A stretch of DNA of 50,655 bases, from the NCBI GenBank assembly GCA_964292325.1, contig CAXYVG010000018.1, forward strand, positions 1 through 50,655, given 5' to 3'. This DNA comes from CTSoil-075 sp964292325. Its GTDB lineage: Bacteria > Bacillota > Negativicutes > DSM-13327. A program made the position numbers and the translations under genes. The notes under the pieces are model-generated. The model had not been told where the DNA came from and made no database searches. It saw only the letters and a program-made list of their open reading frames with translations. This document shows, piece after piece, positions 1 through 8,347 of the stretch (position 1 is the first letter of the stretch; every line of letters begins with the position of its first letter).

Positions 1-72
1 CCAGCAATGAAATGAATATTTCTATCGTTACTGGAAATTAGATGCGAAACCTCTGCATAAAACCTTTAAATC

Positions 73-102
73 TTGACAACTCGTATAGATTATTAGTATA
101 GT
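73..102 (+). promoter_or_regulatory. Probable sigma-A promoter of the valS T-box leader
   Basis: A perfect -35 hexamer TTGACA at 73-78 is followed after 18 nt by TATAGT at 97-102. The pair lies just upstream of the T-box leader. Bases 1-72 hold no gene or site that I recognise. Confidence 0.6.
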
Positions 103-124
103 ATATAGGATATAATCTATAATA

Positions 125-390
125 TACTTAGAGGCTGTGACAGGAAGGAGTACGTTATTACCGTCGTGCAGAGAAGAGATTCGTGGCTGAAAGATCTCTC
201 GAAGTGGAATAGCGGAAGGTAGTCCTTGAGCTGCAACACTGAACTAATAGTAGGTGTGGCCGGTATGCCCCGTTATGGCACTTGAGTCCGAGTAGCTTTT
301 TTGGTAATAGCTATTTTCGGTAAATACAAGGTGGTACCACGAAAGTAAGTTCTTTCGTCCTTACAGGGATGAGAGGGCTTTTTTATTTTA
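125..390 (+). promoter_or_regulatory. T-box riboswitch leader of valS
   Basis: The leader carries the diagnostic T-box sequence AAGGTGGTACCACG around 328-341, whose core pairs with the free CCA end of uncharged tRNA. A stem I-like region with paired arms AGAGAT/ATCTCT lies at about 172-198. The specifier region at 218-225 offers two overlapping valine codons, GTA (219-221) and GTC (222-224), which fits the downstream gene. After the T-box comes a helix ACGAAAG/CTTTCGT and then a GC-containing arm ending in a T-run at about 380-388, the usual terminator. Known role of the family: uncharged tRNA-Val stabilises the antiterminator and allows valS transcription. Confidence 0.93.
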
Positions 391-415
391 CTGTAATAAA
401 TAGGAGGCGTTCATT

Positions 416-3094
416 TTGACAGAAAAAAATATTCCAACCGTCTATGATCCGCAAGCTGTAGAAGAAAAATGGTATAAATATTGGGAAGATCATGGACTAT
501 TTCATGATGAAGTGGATAAAGGGAAAAAACCATTTAGTATTGTCATTCCACCACCCAATGTAACAGGACAATTGCATATGGGGCATGCACTTGATAATGC
601 ACTGCAAGATATCTTGATTCGTTTTCGTCGGATGCAGGGATATAATACATTATGGATGCCTGGCACAGATCATGCGGGCATTGCTACGCAAATCAAAGTA
701 GAAGAAATGTTGGCGAAAGAGGGAATCTCACGTCATGATATTGGGCGAGAAAAGTTTATTGAAAAAGTTTGGGAATGGAAAGAACAATATGGGGACCGGA
801 TTATTAAACAGTTAAAAAGTTTAGGGGCTTCCTGCGACTGGCAGCGAGAGCGATTTACGATGGATAAAGGTTGCTCCAAATCGGTGCGAGAAGTATTTGT
901 ATCTTTATATGAAAAAGGTCTTATTTATCAAGGAAATCGCATTACCAACTGGTGTCCACGTTGTAATACTGCGTTAAGTGATATTGAAGTAGAACATGAA
1001 GAAAAACCAGGGCATTTGTATCATGTTCGTTATCTGGTGGAAGGAACTTCTGATCAGTATTTAAACGTTGCTACGACTCGCCCAGAAACAATACTGGGTG
1101 ATACCGCAGTAGCTGTAAATCCAAATGATGAAAGATATAGTCACCTAATTGGAAAAAAATTAATTCTGCCATTGGTAGGACGTAGTATTCCCGTGATTGC
1201 TGATGAATATGTAGACCAAGCTTTTGGTACAGGAGCTGTTAAAATTACGCCAGCTCATGATCCAAATGACTTTGAAATGGGTTTGCGTCATAAGTTGCCA
1301 CAAATCGTTGTCATTGCTAATGATGGCACGATGGCAGCTGATACTGGTAAGTATGCTGGAATGGACCGTTATGAATGTCGCAAGGTCATTGTAGCGGATC
1401 TAAAAGAACAAGGTTATCTCGTGAAAATTGATGAACATTTGCATGCAGTTGGTCATTGTCAACGTTGTACTACGGTTGTTGAACCATTAGTATCAAAACA
1501 GTGGTTTGTCAATATGCAGTCATTAGCAGATCCTGCGATTGAGGCGGTAAATTCTGGGAAAATTCAATTTGTGCCAGAACGCTTTAGTAAGACTTATCTC
1601 AACTGGATGGATAATATTCGTGATTGGTGTATTTCGAGGCAGATTTGGTGGGGACATCGGATTCCTGCTTGGTACTGTGAATGTGGCGAAACAACCGTAG
1701 CTCGCGAGGATATTACGGTTTGTCCGAAATGCGGCAGTCATAAGATTCACCAAGATCCAGATGTACTTGATACTTGGTTTAGTTCAGGACTCTGGCCATT
1801 TTCGACGATGGGCTGGCCAGAAGAAACTGCTGAGCTAGAACAGTTTTATCCTACTAGTGTACTAGTAACTGGTTATGATATTATTTTCTTCTGGGTTGCA
1901 AGAATGATTATGATGGGACTAGAGTTTCAAAAAGAAATTCCGTTTAAACATGTATTTATTCATGGATTGGTTCGTGATTCGCAAGGACGTAAGATGAGTA
2001 AATCTCTAGGTAACGGGATTGATCCATTAGAAGTAATTGAAAAAAATGGTGCGGATACACTGCGGTTTACTCTGGTTACCGGCAATACTCCTGGTAATGA
2101 TATGCGTTTTTATTGGGAACGAGTAGAATCTAGTCGTAACTTTGCCAATAAGCTTTGGAATGCTTCACGCTTTGTATTGATGAATTTGGAGGATGTAGAG
2201 AGTCCTGCGCAATTAGAAGGTTATGGAGTGGCTGCAAAGGCAACTGATAGCTTTACGTTAGCTGATCAATGGATACTTAGCCGCTTTGCTAAAACAGTCA
2301 ATGAAGTTACTCGCAATTTAGAAAGATTTGAACTAGGAGAAGCAGCTCGTCTACTGTATGAATTCATTTGGAATGAGTATTGTGATTGGTACATTGAGAT
2401 GGCGAAAGCTAGATTGTACAATAAAGAGGATGTGGCAGCGAGAACAACTGCTCAGTATGTACTGTGGTATGTCTTGGAAAATACATTAAAATTATTACAT
2501 CCTTTTATGCCTTTTATTACCGAAACCATTTGGCAACATTTGCCTCATAATGGTCATAGTATTATGGTTGCCGATTGGCCAAAGGAAGAGACTACATTAG
2601 TTAATGAAAAAGTAGAACAGCAAATGGGTACAATTATGGATGCCATTAAGGCCATTCGTAATATGCGCGCAGAAGTAAATGTACCACCAGGTAAAAAGAG
2701 CGAGGTTATTTTACAGGTTGTTACGAGTGACTTGGAAGCTGTATTTGCTGGCAATTTACAGTATGTAAAAACAATGGCTGCCGCTGAGCCCATCACGATG
2801 TTAGCTCCTGATGCGACGAAACCTGAAAATGCCATGGCAGCGGTCGTAAATGGTGTAGAAATCTATATGCCACTTAAAGGGATGATTGATGTAGAAAAAG
2901 AAACACTTCGTCTCAATAAGGAATTGGCAGGTCTTGATAAAGAACTCGCACGTATTGCTGGCAAACTTTCCAATGAAGGGTTTGTGGCGAAAGCACCACC
3001 GGAAGTCATTGCTAAGGAAAAAGCAAAAGCAGCGGAGTATCAAGAAAAACAAACAGCCATTCAAGAACGATTGGTATATTTAGCTAGTCTATAA
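416..3094 (+). CDS. valS: Valyl-tRNA synthetase
   Basis: Cytoplasmic class I aminoacyl-tRNA synthetase that charges tRNA-Val. At 892 aa it has the usual bacterial ValRS length. The HIGH-type signature is seen as HMGH at residues 54-57 and the second ATP-binding signature as KMSKS at 526-530. Between them lies the editing (CP1) insertion, and the last 70 or so residues are Lys/Glu-rich and alpha-helical, matching the ValRS C-terminal coiled coil. The start is TTG at 416, chosen because AGGAGG sits at 402-407 with normal spacing. Expression should respond to valine-tRNA charging through the T-box leader immediately upstream. folC follows 128 bp downstream on the same strand. Confidence 0.98.
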   Translation: MTEKNIPTVYDPQAVEEKWYKYWEDHGLFHDEVDKGKKPFSIVIPPPNVTGQLHMGHALDNALQDILIRFRRMQGYNTLWMPGTDHAGIATQIKVEEMLAKEGISRHDIGREKFIEKVWEWKEQYGDRIIKQLKSLGASCDWQRERFTMDKGCSKSVREVFVSLYEKGLIYQGNRITNWCPRCNTALSDIEVEHEEKPGHLYHVRYLVEGTSDQYLNVATTRPETILGDTAVAVNPNDERYSHLIGKKLILPLVGRSIPVIADEYVDQAFGTGAVKITPAHDPNDFEMGLRHKLPQIVVIANDGTMAADTGKYAGMDRYECRKVIVADLKEQGYLVKIDEHLHAVGHCQRCTTVVEPLVSKQWFVNMQSLADPAIEAVNSGKIQFVPERFSKTYLNWMDNIRDWCISRQIWWGHRIPAWYCECGETTVAREDITVCPKCGSHKIHQDPDVLDTWFSSGLWPFSTMGWPEETAELEQFYPTSVLVTGYDIIFFWVARMIMMGLEFQKEIPFKHVFIHGLVRDSQGRKMSKSLGNGIDPLEVIEKNGADTLRFTLVTGNTPGNDMRFYWERVESSRNFANKLWNASRFVLMNLEDVESPAQLEGYGVAAKATDSFTLADQWILSRFAKTVNEVTRNLERFELGEAARLLYEFIWNEYCDWYIEMAKARLYNKEDVAARTTAQYVLWYVLENTLKLLHPFMPFITETIWQHLPHNGHSIMVADWPKEETTLVNEKVEQQMGTIMDAIKAIRNMRAEVNVPPGKKSEVILQVVTSDLEAVFAGNLQYVKTMAAAEPITMLAPDATKPENAMAAVVNGVEIYMPLKGMIDVEKETLRLNKELAGLDKELARIAGKLSNEGFVAKAPPEVIAKEKAKAAEYQEKQTAIQERLVYLASL

Positions 3095-3109
3095 ATAAAG
3101 GTCCTCATT

Positions 3110-3160
3110 CTCTGCGTCTTTGTGGTGAAACATCGGCTTTTGACTACAGAGAGCGCAGAG
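3110..3160 (+). repeat. Imperfect inverted repeat between valS and folC
   Basis: The arm CTCTGCGTCTTTGTGGT (3110-3126) pairs imperfectly with ACTACAGAGAGCGCAGAG (3143-3160) around a loop of about 16 nt. No T-run follows, so it is not a canonical terminator. The inner TCTTTGTGGT also occurs, inverted, in the hairpin at 26713-26777, so the two may be copies of one dispersed palindromic family. Confidence 0.5.
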
Positions 3161-3222
3161 ATATCGAGGAGGGGGCTGAGAGAATAGCAGGTCGTTATTC
3201 TGACAAAAAGGATGAGAATAGG

Positions 3223-4506
3223 ATGACATATGAAGAATCTTTGCTGTATTTAGAGCAACTATGTAAATTTGGTATTAATTTAGGATTAACAAGAATCGAA
3301 AAACTGCTAGAACTGATGGATCATCCGGAAAAGAAATTTAAAACCATTCATGTTACAGGCACAAATGGTAAAGGATCAACCACAGCCATGTTGGCATCGA
3401 TATTAAAGGCGGCAAATATTAAGGTTGGTATGTATACATCACCACATTTAGCAAGTTATACCGAGCGTATGATGGTGAATGGGAAAGAAGCTTCTCCGAG
3501 TCAATTTGCACAGGCTATTGAGTACACAAGTCGGTTTGTACAAGTAATCATTGATGAAGGGTTAGAACATCCTACAGAGTTTGAAGTATTAACAGCAGCG
3601 GCATTTTATTATTTTGCGGCATCTGGCGTTGAATATGCTGTGATTGAAGTGGGGCTCGGAGGACTACTTGATTCTACGAATGTTATTGTACCTGAAATTG
3701 CTGTCATTACGAATGTAACGTTAGATCATCTTGATAAATGTGGTAAGACTATTTCGGATATCGCAACTCATAAAGCCGGTATTATCAAACGAGGGGTACC
3801 TGTTGTTACAGCTGCCCGGGGAGAAGCATTAGACATTATCAAAAAAATCAGTCAAGAAAAAGCAGCTCCCATCTATCTATATGATCAGGATTTTAGCGCT
3901 CAATTTGCTGGCAGTGTAGAACATCGCCAAAACGTAATCGTAAAAGTGCAAAAGAAAAATATGGAGGAAACTTTTCTCGTCAATTTATTAGGCCATCACC
4001 AAGTCGATAATTGTGCAGTAGCTATCATGACAGTACTTATTGTGGCTGAAAAAGAAGAACGGATTACAGTATCCGCGATAAGGCAGGGACTCTATGAGGT
4101 ATGCTGGCCTGGACGGTTTGAAGTCATCACTGGTCAACCAACCATTATTATTGATGGTGCACATAACCTAGATGGAGCAAGAGGACTACGCAAAAATCTA
4201 GACGAATTTTATCCGAAACAACCTATCATTTTCTTGCTAGGGATTTTAAAGGATAAAGATGTAACAGGAATTGTAAAGACACTAATACGTTCTAATGATA
4301 CCGTGGTAGTGGTAGCACCGCTATCAGAGCGGGCAGGAGAACCAGAGGAAATTGCCCGGGAAATAAAAGGATGTTATGTAGAAATCGCTACTTCGATTAC
4401 CGAAGGAGTCGAAAGAGTTCGTATGTTGGCAGGAAAAAATGGTGTAGCTTGTATTGCCGGCTCATTATATTTAGTTGGTGCAGCCAGACAAGTGATCTGC
4501 AGGTAG
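3223..4506 (+). CDS. folC: Bifunctional folylpolyglutamate synthase / dihydrofolate synthase
   Basis: Mur-ligase superfamily enzyme that adds glutamate to folates and, in most bacteria, also joins dihydropteroate to glutamate. The N-terminal ATP-binding loop reads VTGTNGKGS at residues 44-52, typical of FolC, and the C-terminal Mur ligase domain contains the conserved IIDGAHN motif. The length of 427 aa is normal. ATG 3223 has an AAGG/TAGG-type ribosome site just upstream. It lies 128 bp after valS on the same strand with no strong terminator between, so it may be partly co-transcribed, as valS-folC pairs are in many Firmicutes. Whether it has both activities cannot be decided from sequence alone. 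Confidence 0.95.
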   Translation: MTYEESLLYLEQLCKFGINLGLTRIEKLLELMDHPEKKFKTIHVTGTNGKGSTTAMLASILKAANIKVGMYTSPHLASYTERMMVNGKEASPSQFAQAIEYTSRFVQVIIDEGLEHPTEFEVLTAAAFYYFAASGVEYAVIEVGLGGLLDSTNVIVPEIAVITNVTLDHLDKCGKTISDIATHKAGIIKRGVPVVTAARGEALDIIKKISQEKAAPIYLYDQDFSAQFAGSVEHRQNVIVKVQKKNMEETFLVNLLGHHQVDNCAVAIMTVLIVAEKEERITVSAIRQGLYEVCWPGRFEVITGQPTIIIDGAHNLDGARGLRKNLDEFYPKQPIIFLLGILKDKDVTGIVKTLIRSNDTVVVVAPLSERAGEPEEIAREIKGCYVEIATSITEGVERVRMLAGKNGVACIAGSLYLVGAARQVICR

Positions 4507-4614
4507 ACAAAATATTTGTTGTTCGATATAATAAATAATAGTAGTAAATTAGGTGCTTATTATTTAGTGTCTCTTGCAGGCCTAACTGATAAGTGCTATT
4601 AGATAGGTGAAGTT

Positions 4615-5874
4615 GTGAATATAACATATAAGACAACACGAACCCAATATGTTTTGGACTATGTAATTGAACACTGCATTTTGGCGGTGGCCTTTTTTTT
4701 GCCATTGTCTCTTAATGTCAGTAGTGGATTTTTGGGACTTGGTGCATTGCTATGGCTAGGCAAAATGATCATGGTGGGTAAAATGAATCTAAAAAGAACG
4801 CCCTTTGACCTTGGGATTGCATTACTTGTTTTATTATCGGCAGCTTCTATTTGGGCTTCGCCAGATAAAGGATTTAGTTTTTATAACTATTATAATTTAA
4901 TGGGACGGTATGTATTAATTTACTACTTAGCTGTTAATAATATTCATTCGAGGGCGCAAGTTAAACAGTTAATTTGGGTAATGTTGGCATCTGCGACAGT
5001 GGTTACATTATATGGATTTTATCAAACTTTATTTGGCAGTATGGTATCGGCTGTTGAGTGGGTAGATGGAGTGCAGTTTCCGGGGCTTAAGCTTAGAGTG
5101 TTTTCTACAATGGAAAATCCGAATTTGTTGGCAGGATTTTTGGTGACAATGATGGCCATTGGCTCTAGTATGGGGTATAAAGCCAATTCAACAAAGGATA
5201 AAGTCATATTATTTGTGTTAGTGACTATGTTTGGTACTTGTTTGGTTCTAACCTATTCACGAGGTGCTTGGTTGAGTTTGCTGGCTGTAGTTGCTATATA
5301 TGGTATTCTTTGTAATCGGAAAATTTTTTGGCTACTTCTTTTATTACCAATTGCTATGATTTTTGGACATGATGCAGTGCTAGACCGAATTATGTCAATT
5401 ATGAATCCTACTGATACTTCATCCACGCTCAGACTGGCATTGTGGGAAAGCACGATTGCGATGATTATGGATAAACCTCTACTGGGTATTGGTTGGGGAG
5501 CTTACTGGATGGTCTATCCAGATTATGATTTTTTTATCCAAAATACTAACGTTAAAATACTTCATGCGCATAATATGTATTTAAATATTGCTGCAGAAAT
5601 TGGGATTCCAGGTTTACTAACTTTTTTATCCATTATGTATGGACATGTCTGTTTGGCATTATCAGCACTCCGCCAAGCAACTGAATATTGGGCAGCAGGA
5701 TTAATGCTGGGGATTATAGCTGCGATTGGTGGTATGATTGTCAATGGCTTTACTGATTATGTGATGTTTAATATTCAACTATCCATGTTGTACTGGTTAC
5801 TAAACGCTCTGATTGTCATAGTGTGGCAACAGAATCATCAACGACAAATCAAACGAGGTATATCGGAGAGATAA
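4615..5874 (+). CDS. O-antigen ligase / polymerase family membrane protein (Wzy_C type)
   Basis: A 419-residue polytopic inner-membrane protein with about ten to twelve hydrophobic segments. A large extracytoplasmic loop around residues 270-325 and the motif TYSRGAWL at the start of the central segments are typical of the Wzy_C (O-antigen ligase, PF04932) family, whose members join or polymerise surface glycans on the outer face of the membrane. The start is GTG 4615 behind AGGTGA at 4605-4610. It sits alone between folC and rex. In a diderm Negativicute it could act on lipopolysaccharide or another surface polymer; the substrate cannot be inferred. Confidence 0.82.
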   Translation: MNITYKTTRTQYVLDYVIEHCILAVAFFLPLSLNVSSGFLGLGALLWLGKMIMVGKMNLKRTPFDLGIALLVLLSAASIWASPDKGFSFYNYYNLMGRYVLIYYLAVNNIHSRAQVKQLIWVMLASATVVTLYGFYQTLFGSMVSAVEWVDGVQFPGLKLRVFSTMENPNLLAGFLVTMMAIGSSMGYKANSTKDKVILFVLVTMFGTCLVLTYSRGAWLSLLAVVAIYGILCNRKIFWLLLLLPIAMIFGHDAVLDRIMSIMNPTDTSSTLRLALWESTIAMIMDKPLLGIGWGAYWMVYPDYDFFIQNTNVKILHAHNMYLNIAAEIGIPGLLTFLSIMYGHVCLALSALRQATEYWAAGLMLGIIAAIGGMIVNGFTDYVMFNIQLSMLYWLLNALIVIVWQQNHQRQIKRGISER

Positions 5875-6138
5875 TGTGGTAAAAAATAAGTTTCCAAAGA
5901 TATATAGACAGAATAATCAATTAATACTATGAAATTTTTATAAAAATAGGGTAAAAACCATAGGAAAATCTATAAAAATATCTAAAATAAAAAAAAAAAA
6001 AAAAAAACGAAATTTAGGCAGGATTTTTAGGGGTATGTGACAAATTGTACATACTATAGTGCAAAAAGTTATAAAAATTATAAAAGTTATGAAAGTTTAA
6101 AAATATCTTTTGCTGCCAGATTCAAGGGAGGCTTTTTA
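5875..6138 (+). other. AT-rich intergenic region with A19 homopolymer upstream of rex
   Basis: This stretch is very A-rich and holds an uninterrupted run of 19 A at 5989-6007. An open frame continues upstream of rex to 6037, but its translation is low-complexity (Lys/Tyr/Ser) and the rex ribosome site lies after it, so I do not treat it as coding. I could not recognise a convincing Rex operator. Confidence 0.6.
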
Positions 6139-6789
6139 TTGAAAGATGGTAACGAAAAAGTTGTAATTTCTAAGGCGACGATTGATCGTTTGCCATTATA
6201 TTTTCGCACTCTTCGCTTAAGTCAGGAAGAAGGAATGGATATTATTTCTTCTGAGGAACTTGGGCATCGTTTAGGTATCACTCCTGAACAGATTCGGAAA
6301 GACTTAGCATCTTTTGGTCAATTTGGCAAAAAAGGTGTAGGCTACTATGTAAAAGAATTAATTTCTAATATAGGGAAAATACTAGGACTAGATTACAATT
6401 GGCATCTTGCCGTAATTGGCGTAGGGCATTTGGGATGGGCACTTGCTCATTATCGTAATTTTGATTCCCTAGGATTTAAATTAGTAGCCATGTTTGATAT
6501 TGACCCCAATAAAATTGGGCAATGTATAAAAGGTATAGAGGTTTCCAATTTGGACAACTTAAGAGAGGTGATGGAAACAGCAAAGATTCACATTGGCATT
6601 ATTGCCGTACCAGAAATATATGCGCAAGACGTTGCTGATCAATTAGTAGCGGCTGGGGTGCGTGGTATATGGAATTTTGCTCCACGGAAAATTAAGGTAC
6701 CAAATTCCGTTCGAGTGATCAATGAAGATTTGTCAGTAGGATTGAGTAGCTTATCATTTTATTTATCTAGGCAGGGAACAGTAGACTAA
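6139..6789 (+). CDS. rex: Redox-sensing transcriptional repressor Rex
   Basis: Homodimeric DNA-binding repressor that senses the NADH/NAD+ ratio and controls fermentation and electron-transport genes. The first 80 or so residues form the winged-helix DNA-binding domain (conserved RLPLYFRTL, then TPEQIRKDLASFGQFGKKGVGY), followed by a Rossmann domain with glycines 94, 96 and 99 in VIGVGHLGWA. I start it at TTG 6139 because AAGGGAGG lies 7-8 nt upstream and this gives 216 aa, the normal Rex length. Starting at 6037 would add 34 unusual residues. It is 30 bp upstream of the CoA-transferase start, so it probably heads the propionate-pathway operon and may regulate it, and itself, by NADH. Confidence 0.95.
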   Translation: MKDGNEKVVISKATIDRLPLYFRTLRLSQEEGMDIISSEELGHRLGITPEQIRKDLASFGQFGKKGVGYYVKELISNIGKILGLDYNWHLAVIGVGHLGWALAHYRNFDSLGFKLVAMFDIDPNKIGQCIKGIEVSNLDNLREVMETAKIHIGIIAVPEIYAQDVADQLVAAGVRGIWNFAPRKIKVPNSVRVINEDLSVGLSSLSFYLSRQGTVD

Positions 6790-6819
6790 TTAACCAAATG
6801 TTTGGAGGAGAGTATTAAA

Positions 6820-8343
6820 ATGATTGATATTAAAGATCGCGTGCGTAATAAAGATCTTCATGCTAAGATTGTAAGTGCTGAGAAAGCAGCATCCGTAATT
6901 AAAGGTGGCATGAATGTTGCTACTAGTGGATTTACTTTATCTGGTTATCCTAAAGCAGTTCCTATGGCTTTAGCTGAAATAATTAGAAAAGAAAAATTTC
7001 AAATTAATCTTTGGACAGGTGCATCAGTTGGTAAACAATTAGATGGCGTATTGGCTGAAGTGGATGGTATTGCTTCTCGGATGCCTTATCAGACAAATAC
7101 AGATCTTCGTAATGCTATTAATAATGGTAAAGTGAATTATTGTGATATTCATTTAAGTCATTCTGCACAAATGACGCGGTATGGCTTTTTTGGTGGGCAT
7201 TCCGTTGATGTAGCGATTATTGAAGCTTGCGCTATTACTGAAGAGGGACATATTATTCCGACTACTTCACTTGGTAACGCTGCATCGTTTGTACAAAGTG
7301 CAGATATTGTAATTGTTGAGGTTAATACAACTCAGCCGATTGACCTTGAGGGTATGCATGACGTGTATACACCACTTGATCCTCCACACCGCTTGCCAAT
7401 TCCTATTGTCAATGTCGATGATCGTATAGGTACATCCTATATTCCATGTGGCCTTGATAAGATTACATATATTGTTCCTTGTGACATTGGAGACACAGTT
7501 CGTGATTTGGCTCCTGTTGATGAAAATTCTCGCTTAATGTCACAACATTTGATTGGATTTTTGAAGGATGAAATTAAAGCAGGACGTATGCCTAAAAATT
7601 TGTTGCCGTTACAATCAGGAGTTGGCTCTGTAGCGAATGCAGTTATTTCTGGTCTTGTTGATTCTGATTTTGAAGATTTGATGGTTTATACTGAAGTAAT
7701 CCAAGATGGTATGTTTGATTTGATTGATGCTGGCAAACTTAAGTTTGCTTCTGGTACTTCCTTAACGCCTTCTCCAAGTGGATTAGAACGTTTTCATAAA
7801 AATCTTGCCATTTACCGTGAAAAAATGATGTTTAGACCACAAGAGATTGCTAATAGTCCAGAAATAGCTAGACGTCTTGGTGTAATTGCAATGAATACGG
7901 CGATTGAATTTGATATTTATGGTAATGTCAATTCTACTCATATTATGGGTAGCAAAATGATGAATGGTATTGGTGGTTCTGGTGATTTTGCTCGTAATTC
8001 TTATTTGACGATGTTTTTCACAACTTCGACGGCTAAGAATGGCTTAATCTCATCGGTTGTGCCAATGGTATCACATGCTGATCATAGTGAACATGACGTC
8101 GATGTATTTATTACTGAAATGGGTGTGGCCGATGTCCGTGGTTTGAGTCCTAAACAACGGGCAAGGGTAATTATAGAAAAATGTTCTCATCCTGATTACA
8201 AGGATATGCTCATGGATTATTTGGAAAGAGCTGAAAAAGCCACCAACTATGCGCACACACCACATATTTTAACAGAAGCCCTTTCATGGCATACCAGATT
8301 CATCGAAACTGGTACAATGAAAAAGCAAGTTAAGGAGGATTAA
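6820..8343 (+). CDS. Succinyl-CoA/propionyl-CoA:CoA transferase (acetyl-CoA hydrolase/transferase family)
   Basis: Class I CoA transferase of the ScpC/Cat1/AarC family. In this setting it most likely moves CoA from propionyl-CoA to succinate, closing the succinate-propionate cycle; acetate could be an alternative acceptor. The catalytic glutamate lies in the conserved YTEVIQDGMFDLI segment and the Gly-Gly oxyanion loop in NGIGGSGDFARN. The real start is ATG 6820, since the upstream TTG at 6802 overlaps the GGAGGAG ribosome site; this gives 507 aa, the family norm. It follows rex by 30 bp and precedes the mutase large subunit by 4 bp, indicating one operon. The exact acyl acceptor is inferred from context. 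Confidence 0.92.
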   Translation: MIDIKDRVRNKDLHAKIVSAEKAASVIKGGMNVATSGFTLSGYPKAVPMALAEIIRKEKFQINLWTGASVGKQLDGVLAEVDGIASRMPYQTNTDLRNAINNGKVNYCDIHLSHSAQMTRYGFFGGHSVDVAIIEACAITEEGHIIPTTSLGNAASFVQSADIVIVEVNTTQPIDLEGMHDVYTPLDPPHRLPIPIVNVDDRIGTSYIPCGLDKITYIVPCDIGDTVRDLAPVDENSRLMSQHLIGFLKDEIKAGRMPKNLLPLQSGVGSVANAVISGLVDSDFEDLMVYTEVIQDGMFDLIDAGKLKFASGTSLTPSPSGLERFHKNLAIYREKMMFRPQEIANSPEIARRLGVIAMNTAIEFDIYGNVNSTHIMGSKMMNGIGGSGDFARNSYLTMFFTTSTAKNGLISSVVPMVSHADHSEHDVDVFITEMGVADVRGLSPKQRARVIIEKCSHPDYKDMLMDYLERAEKATNYAHTPHILTEALSWHTRFIETGTMKKQVKED

Positions 8344-8347
8344 TAGT

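Noticed and set aside
6034..6050. Rex operator near TGTGACAAATTGTACA
   Set aside because: Only the outer TGT/ACA bases are symmetric; the match to TTGTTAA/TTGTGAA half-sites is too poor.
6037..6138. N-terminal extension of Rex from an upstream start
   Set aside because: The added 34 residues are low complexity and the ribosome site AAGGGAGG lies inside them, pointing to TTG 6139.
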